Positions 10,101 through 18,150 of a DNA stretch of 64,000 bases are shown here, one piece after another. Origin of the DNA: Fictibacillus sp. BK138. GTDB taxonomy: Bacteria; Bacillota; Bacilli; Bacillales; Fictibacillaceae. A program made the position numbers and the translations under genes. Location of the stretch: NCBI RefSeq assembly GCF_004216955.1, contig NZ_SGXL01000001.1, positions 2,631,413 to 2,695,412 on the forward strand. The letters run 5' to 3'. Positions within the stretch are counted from its first letter, which is position 1. The number at the start of each line of letters is the position of its first letter. The notes below the pieces were generated by a model, which did not search any database, was not told the DNA's origin, and saw only the letters and a program-made list of their open reading frames with translations.

Positions 10101-10188
10101 AGTCTCCAAAGTAATCATACTGGAGATTATTACAAATTAGCTTAACTACTCTATTTTGAGTTATTCTCTCTTTTTGTCCTACTGACAC
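7159..10188 (-). CDS. hsdR: Type I restriction enzyme R subunit (HsdR)
   Basis: A 1009-residue translocase-endonuclease subunit. The N-terminal HSDR_N nuclease has D134 (RPDIVFYI) and E148-x-K150 (VLELK). The SF2 motor has Walker A HTQGSGKS near 270, the DEAH-type box VDECHRTQSG, motif III FTGTPLL, and motif VI in QAICRVNRLDG. The C-terminal helical part binds the methylase core. Length and order are those of a normal, intact HsdR. It overlaps hsdS by 10 bp, so the subunits are translationally coupled. It cuts unmodified DNA far from the recognition site after ATP-driven translocation. Confidence 0.95.
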   Translation of the reverse strand: MSVGQKERITQNRVVKLICNNLQYDYFGDWYDRPNNSNIEEEVLRKYLFKRGYSDELIQKAIFQLTQAATNQVKSLYDINKEVYSLLRYGVKERVHIGENTETVYLIDWKEPLNNHFAIAEEVTIKGENKKRPDIVFYINGIAIGVLELKRSTVSVSEGIRQNLDNQDTTFIRPFFSTIQLVMAGNDTEGVRYGTIETKEKYYLTWKEESDIDHQLDRHILQICEKKRLIEMLHDFVVFDRGIKKLCRPNQYFGVKAAQESVKKREGGIIWHTQGSGKSLTMVWLTKWIRENVQDARVLIITDRDELDKQIEKVFKGVNEEIFRTRNGKDLIDKINTPHPWLFCSLIHKFGNKEEADYDSYIDELKKNLPLGFRAKGDFYVFVDECHRTQSGKLHDAMKELLPNAIFIGFTGTPLLKKDKKKSIEVFGKYIHTYKFDEAVKDNVVLDLRYEARNVDQNITSQRKIDQWFDAKTRGLTPHALVQLKQRWGTMQKVLSSRSRLEKIVGDILLDMETRDRLQNGRGNGILVAGSIYEACKYYELFQNSGFTKCAIVTSYTPNIRDIKGERTGEESVTEKLKKYEIYKKMLNDQTPEEFEEDVKKKFVEEPAQMKLLIVVDKLLTGFDAPSATYLYIDKNMGDHGLFQAICRVNRLDGEDKEYGYVIDYKDLFKSLEKSVEDYTSEAFDDYDKNDVEGLLSDRLEKAKERLDTALETIKFLCEPVEPPKDTINYIRYFCANNIENKDELKENEQKRLSLYKSTVALIRSYANIANEMEEAGYSKSEIQSIKQDVQYYEKVRSEVKLASGDHIDLKLYEPAMRHLIDTYISAEESEVISEFDDLTLIELIVSRGKDAVELFPKGIKDDKEAVAETIENNVRRVIIDESPTNPKYYEKMSRLLDELIKERKEEAKDYEEYLAKIVELTKKVKNPSTSSTYPNSMNSGAKRALYDNLNQNELLALTLDQEIRTTKKDGWRGMKIKEREVFYAIQKHIKDDEVAERIFEIVKNQGEY

Positions 10189-11450
10189 TCCACCAACCTC
10201 ACTTTTCCAGTTAGTAAATTATTCATCATGCCTTGCTTAATAAACTGGTATTTCTTTAATTTTTGAGTGAGTCCCTGTATTTCTGCATCCATATCACTTA
10301 AGACTTTTGCGATAGCAATTTGTTCCTCTAGTGATGGTAATGCAATCTTAAGGGATTTAATTATTTTAAGATTAAGTCCTCCTCTACCTCCATCTCCAGT
10401 TGATAAACCTCTTAATTCTTTGTAACGATTATCGAGATTATAATATAAGTACTTAGAGCTGTGATTATTCGAAGGATATATTGCTGCTATGGATTGATTA
10501 GTGCATAATTCAACCATATTGATTGCTATTGTTCCACGAGTTTTCCCCTGTCCAGCCAAACCTATTAAAACACACTTTTCAGGAATTACATGAGTGCTCG
10601 AATTCTTCAATCCTTCCTCAGTGATTCTTCCTTCAACATCAAATATCATCTTCATATTTAATTCGCCAGAATTCATCCATCTAATTTCTCCGCCCCAATA
10701 CTCTTTTTTCCTAGTACTAGGAGTTCCACCTGCCGATACTTGACTAAAATCACCAATAGTTAACTCATTCCATTTCTCACTGAATCCCGGAAGACGTATT
10801 TTTCCTTCTAGAAGCTGATGCATAGCACCTTGTTTAATATTTCGTTTTTTCTCAATTAATTCTTCAAGAGAGTCAATTACTGAATCTATATCATTTAAAG
10901 ATTGAGAGATTGCTCGTTGCTCATCTATTGGCGGTACAGGTAGTAATACCTGTGAAAGAATCTTTCCATTTGTTAATGCTCTTGTAGTGTAGGTGCTTTT
11001 GGAAATAATTTCTTTGCGTACTTGTTCTGTTGAGAAACAATATTTTTTAAAATGTGTATCTAATAAACTATTCCTTTGTCTAGCACGCAAAATAAAACCA
11101 CTAAAAACAGTATTTTCTAGTTCTTCTACTACTACAGCTGAAAATCCAATCTCTTCAACTGTCTCAGATGTTCTTGTGAAGAAAACATCATCTTTTCGCA
11201 CTTCGTAAGCCTTTAATTCATTTATAGATACTTTAACTCTTCCTTTTAAATCATTTGCCGTTAAACTACTCTTCTTAAACACATCAACATAATTTACAAT
11301 GGGCGTTCCTATACCAAAATATTTTTTTTCTTTATTTAACCCGTTCTTAAAATCAAAAATTTCACCGAGTTTAATTACTTTCCAATCTTGTGGGATACTC
11401 CCTATATCACTTACTTTATATTCATTTATTACATTTAGTTTTTTTACCAT
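10179..11450 (-). CDS. hsdS: Type I restriction enzyme specificity subunit (HsdS)
   Basis: A 423-residue subunit with the expected two target-recognition domains (about 10-180 and 225-385). Each is followed by a conserved helical region (EQRAISQSLNDIDSVIDSL and EEQIAIAKVLSDMDAEIQGL), and both end in the related motifs LLEGKIRLPG and LLTGKVRL. It chooses the bipartite DNA target for both methylation and cleavage. It overlaps hsdM by 7 bp and hsdR by 10 bp. No inverted second hsdS or recombinase is adjacent, so phase-variable specificity is not indicated here. Confidence 0.93.
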   Translation of the reverse strand: MVKKLNVINEYKVSDIGSIPQDWKVIKLGEIFDFKNGLNKEKKYFGIGTPIVNYVDVFKKSSLTANDLKGRVKVSINELKAYEVRKDDVFFTRTSETVEEIGFSAVVVEELENTVFSGFILRARQRNSLLDTHFKKYCFSTEQVRKEIISKSTYTTRALTNGKILSQVLLPVPPIDEQRAISQSLNDIDSVIDSLEELIEKKRNIKQGAMHQLLEGKIRLPGFSEKWNELTIGDFSQVSAGGTPSTRKKEYWGGEIRWMNSGELNMKMIFDVEGRITEEGLKNSSTHVIPEKCVLIGLAGQGKTRGTIAINMVELCTNQSIAAIYPSNNHSSKYLYYNLDNRYKELRGLSTGDGGRGGLNLKIIKSLKIALPSLEEQIAIAKVLSDMDAEIQGLTQKLKKYQFIKQGMMNNLLTGKVRLVECQ

Positions 11451-13804
11451 GCTGCCATCCCCATTATTTTCAAATGTTCATCTACTTTTAGTCTTAATTC
11501 TTCCACTTCTTCTTCTAATTTTGGTAATGGCTTTTCATATCTTTCTGATAATTCTATAATTCTATATGTCAAACGTTGAGAAATATTTTCCAATTCATTT
11601 TCTACATCATTGACAACATTAGACATCCATTTATCATCAACAATCAAGGTTTTAACCTCTTCTTCATTGAGAATTTTATATTTATCTAATATTTTTCGAT
11701 TAAGTTCTTCACGTATTTCTTTTATATTTTTATTAAGTTCAGTATCCCGATCAAAAAGAGATAGATATGCATCTAGTATCTTCAATTCCTCTTTGAAATT
11801 AGGATCGTTTTTTATTTCTTTAATTCGTTTCTGGAGATTTCCTTTTAATACTTTGCCTTTATCATTTCTCAACTCTTCAAATAAATCGTCTTCAGTACTA
11901 TTTTCTTCCTCCAATTGTTCTTTACTGTCTGTAATAAATATTACCTCAGCTTCCAACTTTTCAATTGTGATTAAATCTTCTGGGTAATATCTTTTTGCAA
12001 CTAATTCAGTTGGGATTAATTCACTTGTTGGCTTCCAACCTTCTGCTGCAATAATATACACATCATCCTGCATAGTTTCATACCAGTAAGTCAGAAGATA
12101 TTGATATATATCATAATGATCTAGTAGTCGTAATGATGAAAATTTTTGTAGTATATCTTCTGATATACTTTCAATTATTTCTTTTGGATTAACACCTATT
12201 TCAATATTTTTTAAAAACATTGAATTTTCTTCTACCCATTCACTTAAAATTTTATTCACTTTTTCTGAGTAATTAATGAATTCAGCGTGATTAAAAATAG
12301 TTTCTTTAATATCTTTATTTTCCACTAATAAATCACTAAATCCTTCTCTTCCTATTTCAGAGAAAAGAGTACTTTTAATAGAGGGATAGACATCCCAATA
12401 GTTTTGAAGAGCATTAATATCTTCATTTGGTATACCACCCAATAAATGTGCCTCTATGTTTTGGATATCTTCAGAATCTTGATTATCAATATATCGAGAA
12501 ATATATAGGTTACAATCATTTTCTTCTATTTCTTCAATTGATACCATCCTTGCATATTTTGGAACATCAATATGCTTTGAGTACGCATCAACTATTTTAT
12601 GAACATCTCTATCACGCAATCTATTTTTATTACCATCCTTAATGAAACCCTTACTTGCATCTATCATAAAAATACCCTTCCGACTAACGGCGTTTTCTTT
12701 ATCTAAGACGATAATACATGCAGGAATTCCTGTCCCGTAGAAGAGGTTGGAAGGCAATCCAATAATAGCTTTAATAAACCCTTTTTGTATTAAATTTTTG
12801 CGGATATCTGCCTCTGCATTTCCTCGATAAAGCACTCCATGCGGTAATATTACCGCACCTTTTCCATTACTTTTTAAAGAACGAATAATATGCAGCAGAA
12901 ATGCATAATCTCCATTTGTTGCCGGAGGAATACCATATCCAGTAAATCTATCAAATTCATCGTATTGAGGATCTATGCCACTAGTCCAATTTTTTTGAGA
13001 AAACGGCGGGTTTGCGACAACAAAATCAAACGTTTTAAGTTGTTCACCATCTTTAAATAAAGGGTTTGCAATGGTATTATCTTTCTTAATATCAGCAGTA
13101 GGATGACCGTGAAGAATCATATTCATTCTTGCCAATGCCGCTGTTGCATTGTCATTTTCCTGACCATATATTGTAACCCCTGTTGTTGTCTCATCAGCAG
13201 CTTTTAACAATAGTGACCCACTTCCACATGTGGGGTCATAAATAGTTTGATCTTGACTAGTAGCTTTATTGATACCCATTACCTTAGCCATTACACGTGA
13301 TACTTCTGATGGAGTATAAAACTGACCTTTACTTTTCCCTGATTCAGTAGCAAATTTTCTCATCAAAAATTCGTAAGCGTCACCTAAGATGTCATCTCCA
13401 TCTGCACGATTCTTACTAAAGTCAAGCCGATCATCTTCAAATATAGCTACTAAGCCTGAAAGACGGTCTTGCATATCTTTCCCTCTACCTAGTTTATCTT
13501 CATTGTTAAAATCTGCTACATCAATAACACCCTTTAAATCATTTGCTTCAGCGAGATTAGCAATAATTTTGTTAATCTTATCACCAATTTCTTTATTTCC
13601 TTTAAGAGCAACAATATCTTTAAACCCACCGTTTTCTGGAATTTCTATTAATGAATTCTTCTTACCATCATATTTATCAGAGACATATTTAACAAACAAT
13701 AGAGATAAAACATAATCCTTATATTGTGATGCATCCATACCGCCTCTTAACTTATTACAACTTTCCCATAAAAAACTGTATAGCTCACTTTTCTTAACTG
13801 CCAT
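11444..13804 (-). CDS. hsdM: Type I restriction enzyme methylase subunit (HsdM), long form
   Basis: A 786-residue N6-adenine methyltransferase. The N-terminal HsdM_N helical domain begins SFLWESCNKLRGG. The SAM-binding motif I is DPTCGSGSLLL (about 188-198) and the catalytic motif IV is NPPF in VANPPFSQKNW. The C-terminal extension of about 300 residues contains charged coiled-coil stretches (about 640-780). It is longer than the classic ~520-residue HsdM, as seen in the EcoR124-like long HsdM group. It is the first large gene of the hsdM-hsdS-hsdR-ygjP operon. Confidence 0.93.
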   Translation of the reverse strand: MAVKKSELYSFLWESCNKLRGGMDASQYKDYVLSLLFVKYVSDKYDGKKNSLIEIPENGGFKDIVALKGNKEIGDKINKIIANLAEANDLKGVIDVADFNNEDKLGRGKDMQDRLSGLVAIFEDDRLDFSKNRADGDDILGDAYEFLMRKFATESGKSKGQFYTPSEVSRVMAKVMGINKATSQDQTIYDPTCGSGSLLLKAADETTTGVTIYGQENDNATAALARMNMILHGHPTADIKKDNTIANPLFKDGEQLKTFDFVVANPPFSQKNWTSGIDPQYDEFDRFTGYGIPPATNGDYAFLLHIIRSLKSNGKGAVILPHGVLYRGNAEADIRKNLIQKGFIKAIIGLPSNLFYGTGIPACIIVLDKENAVSRKGIFMIDASKGFIKDGNKNRLRDRDVHKIVDAYSKHIDVPKYARMVSIEEIEENDCNLYISRYIDNQDSEDIQNIEAHLLGGIPNEDINALQNYWDVYPSIKSTLFSEIGREGFSDLLVENKDIKETIFNHAEFINYSEKVNKILSEWVEENSMFLKNIEIGVNPKEIIESISEDILQKFSSLRLLDHYDIYQYLLTYWYETMQDDVYIIAAEGWKPTSELIPTELVAKRYYPEDLITIEKLEAEVIFITDSKEQLEEENSTEDDLFEELRNDKGKVLKGNLQKRIKEIKNDPNFKEELKILDAYLSLFDRDTELNKNIKEIREELNRKILDKYKILNEEEVKTLIVDDKWMSNVVNDVENELENISQRLTYRIIELSERYEKPLPKLEEEVEELRLKVDEHLKIMGMAAW

Positions 13805-13852
13805 TTAAAATAATTCCCTTCAGATTTTTTTTTCTTTTAGGATAACCCTTAG

Positions 13853-14035
13853 TCAAAATTGTGCTGATTTACCCTTTCTTCTTTCATCAATAGGTTTTTC
13901 TGCCTCTTTAGGAATCACCCATACCATACCTACCTTATTTGCACCTACAATTCTTTTCTCCGCACATAATACTTGCACACGCCTTTTAGATATTCCCCAT
14001 TTATTAGCCGCTTCTTTTGCGGACATAAACTCCAT
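13853..14035 (-). CDS. Small helix-turn-helix protein ahead of hsdM
   Basis: A 60-residue protein with a MerR/excisionase-like helix-turn-helix (SAKEAANKWGISKRRVQVLC) and a short wing (GMVWVIPKEAEKP). It is the first gene of the hsd operon, 48 bp upstream of hsdM. Such proteins are frequent at the head of restriction operons and may act as controller proteins that time expression, or as remnants of element excision control. The DNA-binding fold is clear and the target is unknown. Confidence 0.75.
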   Translation of the reverse strand: MEFMSAKEAANKWGISKRRVQVLCAEKRIVGANKVGMVWVIPKEAEKPIDERRKGKSAQF

Positions 14036-14336
14036 TTCTCAAGCTCCTTTCAAAGCTTTATAGCTTAAATTATATTCCTAACTGCGAACAATTCAAAGAA
14101 ATTTTCTAGACAGTTAAAAGATTCAATATATAAGAATATCAAGTATATCAACAAAAAATTGATAAATTTTCTCTCTCTACCACCATCCTACATATAACAG
14201 GGGTACCTTCCTGTTTTATGCCCTACCCCTTTTATATATAAACTGTTGTTTATCCAGTTGGATAGATAGCGTTTTTTTTTGTATTACAGAGACGTCATGC
14301 GTAGTGAGAGGAGCGCACAAGAAAGGAGGTCAGAAA
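14036..14336. other. Intergenic region between hsd operon and recombinase remnant
   Basis: An AT-rich stretch that should hold the promoter of the leftward hsd operon. It contains a small hairpin AACAGG..CCTGTT (near 14198-14217) and a poly-T run near 14272-14280. Near 14290-14340 is a possible 3' remnant of another reading frame ending at ATGA. I see no intact gene here. Confidence 0.4.
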
Positions 14337-14967
14337 ATGAATAATTCATTAGTATGTATTTTGGTACTTCATTGAACGATTATTTGAAAGAATGAACGAA
14401 GAACGCTCTGATGCTGAAAGTCCACTTAAAGAAGAAATGAAACGACTTGTGGCGAGCAAGCAAAAGACAGAAAAGCAACTGGATAATCTCGTCTCTCTAC
14501 TAATGGATGACCCAGAACTACGAGACATCTACAACAAGAAAATGAAGAATCAGAAGGAACTCCTCATTAAAATAGAAGACCGTATTGAACATGTCAATAA
14601 GCAGCTTCAGAATGTCAACAAAGACCCTATCGATGCAGATGTACTCAAACACCTTCTAAAGAACCTTGACACCATATTAGAGCGAGCAGACGCTGCTGAG
14701 AAAAAAGAACTGCTCGCCCTTTTTGTTAAGGATATCCAAATTACGAAGGAAAGGGTCTCCTTCAAAGAAGGGAGACAAATTACACAAATTAATTTGATGT
14801 TCGACTTTACTATTGAGGCGCTTCAGGGTAGTACGAGTGTCCTGCTAAATAGTATGAATCAGATAAAATGCATTACACCGATTGATCACTCCATAATTAG
14901 CCAAATATCAAAGGATGATATGTATAGGGAGGCTCTTGCTTCCCTTAACCTTTACCCTTATTTATGA
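14337..14967 (+). pseudogene. Large serine recombinase, C-terminal fragment
   Basis: A strong site AAAGGAGGT and ATG at 14337 begin a frame that stops after 12 codons. A different frame, open from 14353 and with a possible ATG at 14392, encodes about 190 residues of helical, coiled-coil sequence (KRLVASKQKTEKQLDNLVS) ending in a short beta segment. This is the C-terminal coiled-coil region of large serine recombinases. The catalytic N-terminal domain and zinc ribbon are absent, so an internal deletion has removed most of the gene. The stop codon lies within the right 14-bp repeat. Confidence 0.65.
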
Positions 14968-14975
14968 TACGGTTC
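14962..14975. repeat. Right copy of 14-bp direct repeat (att-like)
   Basis: TTATGATACGGTTC, identical to 2453-2466. It spans the final leucine codon and TGA stop of the recombinase fragment, a position consistent with an element-borne attachment core. Confidence 0.55.
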
Positions 14976-15051
14976 CCCTTAGTTAATCATATACTTGTTT
15001 AAGATAAGTAATCTTTAGATCAACTCTGAGTTCAATAGCTGTCTCTATTTA

Positions 15052-15219
15052 CTAGTTAATTAGTTTATCTTTATCTTTATTTTGTATTACTATATTGTTA
15101 ATTTCTTTTTTACTTAATGAACAGTTATCACAAATAGGTAGAGTGTTCATATCTTTTAAAATAATCCAGTCAGTTGGATGTAGTCGGACACCACACTTTA
15201 TGCATTTTTTCTGTTTCAT
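15052..15219 (-). CDS. 55-residue zinc-ribbon protein
   Basis: A short gene with ATG at 15217-15219 and the site AAGGTG just upstream, which overlaps the end of the helicase gene (gap of 4 bp). The protein has two CxxC knuckles, CIKC (6-9) and CDNC (30-33), then a lysine-rich tail. It is the third gene of the MazG-like/helicase operon. The function is unknown; nucleic-acid binding is an inference from the zinc ribbon. Confidence 0.6.
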   Translation of the reverse strand: MKQKKCIKCGVRLHPTDWIILKDMNTLPICDNCSLSKKEINNIVIQNKDKDKLIN

Positions 15220-15223
15220 TTAT

Positions 15224-17647
15224 TCACCTTCCATCCTTTCTTTCAAAATGATAATGTAGCCTATATTCACAAATTTCTTTTGTCCACTTAAAAACTAATT
15301 TATTTATAGATTCATTAAATTTAACATTGAATCTAAATAGATTTTCGTTGAACATAACTTTACTTCTAGAACTTCCACTCCATTTAGTCATAGGCATTGT
15401 TGCAACTAATCTGGCAACCTTCTTCTCATCATAAGTCCACATTTGTTTAGCTGCTTTGTCTGAAAAATCTATACGTCTTCTATACTCTTTTTCAGTAAAA
15501 TATTTGTGGAAGAATGGAGCTACTTCTTCTGGTGTTACTGGATCTAACCAGTGTTCTAAACCTCTTAAGAGCATGTATTTTAGGACAACCATTTTATAAC
15601 TTTTGGACATTCCGGTTTTTTCTACTTCTATTAGCCATTCTTCCGATTCTTTAAAAGCTTCTTTTTCAGAATCAGACAGTTCATCTGCCCAATTTAGGAA
15701 ACCTACATATGATTTAAACTCCTGTTTATATTCCTGACTCGGAGCATTTCCTTGTAAATGTAACTCTAGATATGTCGGTCTTCTACCCAGTTCTCTCTTT
15801 AGTTCATGATAAGCATATAAAAGCTTTTCTTTACGCGGCTGTTTCTTGGCTTGCAGCTCTTTTAATAGGTCGATAACTTTAATATCAAAATCTATTAAAC
15901 ATCCCTCTGGCACTGAAGGAAGGATGTTCACAGGTCCTTTTTCTTTCGCTGGTTCTGCATTAAACAACTGCATTTTGACATCTGCATTTCTATAGTTACC
16001 GATTAAATCTATAATGACACAGTGTGATTTGGCATTATGAAGACGCAGCCCGCGTCCAACTTGCTGTGTGAAAACGGTTAATGATTCAGTAGGTCTTACA
16101 AATAGAAGTGTATCAACGGAAGGAATATCTACCCCTTCGTTAAAAAGATCAACAGTGAAGATAATATCTAATTGACCATCATTTAACTGCTGTACCGCAT
16201 CTCCTCTAGAAATATCAACAGTTTTAGAATTAAGACTAACAGCCCTTATTCCTTTTGACTTAAAATAATTAGCTAAAGTGTTTGCTTGTCTTATAGATGA
16301 ACAAAATGAGATTGTTCTAGTTTGTTTAAGCTTGAACCAAGCAGTGTACACTTTTTCCAGCATTTCATCTGTTAATTGAACAGCTAACAATTCTTCTTCA
16401 TCATATTTTGTTCCAAGCCAAGTTATCTGTCGATAATCAGTGTCATCATATACTCCATAATAATGGAAAGGAGCTAGCCACTGTTTCTGAATGGCTACAA
16501 TAAAATGAATTTGATAAGCTACGTTTCCGTCACATATCGCATAAACATCTTTTCCATCCATTCGATCTGGTGTTGCAGTTATTCCTAGTAGAAACTTTGG
16601 TTTGAAGTAATCGATGACCCGTTGATATGACTGCGCAGCAGCATGATGAAATTCATCCACAACTATTAAATCAAAATCATCGGGAGAAAAGACTTCTAAA
16701 TGCCGTTTCATTCCGAGTGTATATATAGAAGCAAATATCACATCCGCTTCAGGTTGCTTTTCCGTTCCATAGTAAAGCCCAAGTGTTTGTTCGGGCATAA
16801 TATGCTGAAATGATTGCTTTGCCTGTTTTAAGATTTCTTCTCTATGAGCTATGAACAAGATCCTTTTGAAGTTTTGTGCAAAAAATCCAGCCAAATAGGT
16901 TTTACCAAGTCCCGTAGCCATGACAACCATCGCTTTGTCATAGCCTTCCTCAAGGGTATTTTGAAGCAGTTCTAATGCTTCTTGTTGTGAAGGCCTTGGA
17001 GTTATTATGTATGGTGCTGTAGGATCGGCTATTATTTGTGGTTCTTGAACAGGTTCAACCGTTGTCAATGTCATTTCTTGCTCTTCTGCTTCTGTCCATG
17101 TTCTAACTAAGTTAGGATATTTTTGGTGATAGCCCTCATATTGCAATTGATATTCTTCTAACGTTTCTTTATTAACAGGGATTGTCTGATCATGAAGAAA
17201 CGTTTTTTGAAATTGATCTAATGCCTCTAAGTATGTTTCCGGACTAACACTCTCAGTTAAAGAAAGATTCCATTCCGTTCCCGTTTTAAGTGCTGACCTA
17301 GATAAATTGGATGAACCTACTATGAAATAACCATTTTCATCTGGAATATCAAAAAGATACGCCTTTGGATGAAACGATTTCCCGTTACTCTTGTACAGTC
17401 GAACGGAAATATTCGGATGGATTGTAATTAGCCTTTCAAGCGCTTCTGGTTGAGTGACAAATAGATAATCACCAGTACAGACTTGGATCTCAGCTCCCCG
17501 ATCTGCAGCAGCTTTTAGATGTGGTGCAAGAACATCAACACCTGACTTCATTACAAATGATGTAAGAATATGAATGGATCTAGCACTCGTTAATCCTTCA
17601 AGAAGTTCTTCATAGAGGTTACTTGTTACAAGTTTAATAGACTTCAT
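15224..17647 (-). CDS. PLD-nuclease / DEAD-DEAH helicase fusion protein
   Basis: An 807-residue protein with two parts. Residues about 1-160 form a phospholipase-D-type domain with HPKAYLF and GSSNLS, the H-x-K and G-S-x-N signatures. Residues about 215-560 form an SF2 helicase core: Walker A MATGLGKTY, the DEAH-type box VVDEFHHA, motif III GITATPDR, and motif VI QQVGRGLR. The C-terminal 240 residues are helical. PLD-helicase fusions occur in restriction and defence loci and can couple DNA translocation to cleavage. It overlaps the MazG-like gene by 4 bp (ATGA), so they are translationally coupled. A defence role is inferred. Confidence 0.8.
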   Translation of the reverse strand: MKSIKLVTSNLYEELLEGLTSARSIHILTSFVMKSGVDVLAPHLKAAADRGAEIQVCTGDYLFVTQPEALERLITIHPNISVRLYKSNGKSFHPKAYLFDIPDENGYFIVGSSNLSRSALKTGTEWNLSLTESVSPETYLEALDQFQKTFLHDQTIPVNKETLEEYQLQYEGYHQKYPNLVRTWTEAEEQEMTLTTVEPVQEPQIIADPTAPYIITPRPSQQEALELLQNTLEEGYDKAMVVMATGLGKTYLAGFFAQNFKRILFIAHREEILKQAKQSFQHIMPEQTLGLYYGTEKQPEADVIFASIYTLGMKRHLEVFSPDDFDLIVVDEFHHAAAQSYQRVIDYFKPKFLLGITATPDRMDGKDVYAICDGNVAYQIHFIVAIQKQWLAPFHYYGVYDDTDYRQITWLGTKYDEEELLAVQLTDEMLEKVYTAWFKLKQTRTISFCSSIRQANTLANYFKSKGIRAVSLNSKTVDISRGDAVQQLNDGQLDIIFTVDLFNEGVDIPSVDTLLFVRPTESLTVFTQQVGRGLRLHNAKSHCVIIDLIGNYRNADVKMQLFNAEPAKEKGPVNILPSVPEGCLIDFDIKVIDLLKELQAKKQPRKEKLLYAYHELKRELGRRPTYLELHLQGNAPSQEYKQEFKSYVGFLNWADELSDSEKEAFKESEEWLIEVEKTGMSKSYKMVVLKYMLLRGLEHWLDPVTPEEVAPFFHKYFTEKEYRRRIDFSDKAAKQMWTYDEKKVARLVATMPMTKWSGSSRSKVMFNENLFRFNVKFNESINKLVFKWTKEICEYRLHYHFERKDGR

Positions 17648-17964
17648 TCCGTATCAATCAGGAATATGCGTTCCTGAAATCCTCCGCGCTTTTCTGCTTT
17701 TTCCTGCCTCACTTTTTCAATTTCATAGAAATCTACACCATGAACTTTAGCAAGTGCATACATTAATTCTAGAAGATCAGCCAGTTCTTCAACAGCGTCC
17801 TTGTCATTATCAGCTGCAGCATACTCATCTAGTTCTTCATAACATTTTTTCTTTAATTCTTTTATGTAGTCCGTTTCAGATAGAATAGTAGTATTAAAGG
17901 AAGCACCCGTTCTTTCAATAATTTCTGGAATACGGTCACGGACAAGTTTGTTGTATGTAGGCAT
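17644..17964 (-). CDS. MazG-like nucleotide pyrophosphohydrolase
   Basis: About 106 residues. The start at ATG 17962-17964 (MPTYNKLVRDRIPEII) is chosen because AAGGGGG lies just upstream; a longer frame exists but lacks a site. The all-alpha NTP pyrophosphatase motif E-E-x-x-E ... E-x-x-D is seen in CYEELDEYAAA and EELADLLELMYAL. MazG-type enzymes hydrolyse nucleoside triphosphates, for example aberrant dNTPs. It is the first gene of an operon with the PLD-helicase, so it may tune nucleotide pools during a defence response (inference). Confidence 0.8.
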   Translation of the reverse strand: MPTYNKLVRDRIPEIIERTGASFNTTILSETDYIKELKKKCYEELDEYAAADNDKDAVEELADLLELMYALAKVHGVDFYEIEKVRQEKAEKRGGFQERIFLIDTE

Positions 17965-18150
17965 AATTATTCCCCCTTTATTTATATATCTTAATAATAC
18001 CAATAATAATTTGGCAAAAAAAAGCAAACTATTTGCAAAATAAATATTTAAAGATTTTAATTCCATTGTTAAATTTTACTAGACCTTAAATTAATATAGT
18101 AGTATATTTAAAGTTGGCTAAATTAATTAAAAAGGAGAAATTCACTAGAT

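Larger units (their letters stand above)
2453..14975. mobile_element. Putative decayed integrative element carrying restriction genes
   Basis: The segment is bounded by two exact copies of TTATGATACGGTTC (2453-2466 and 14962-14975). The right copy overlaps the last codon and stop of a truncated large serine recombinase, which is where an attachment core could sit. Inside are the HEPN/ATPase cassette, an Mrr-like nuclease and a type I restriction-modification operon, a typical accessory cargo. The recombinase is broken, so the element is probably immobile. That the repeats are att cores is inferred: no empty site is visible in this window. Confidence 0.5.
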
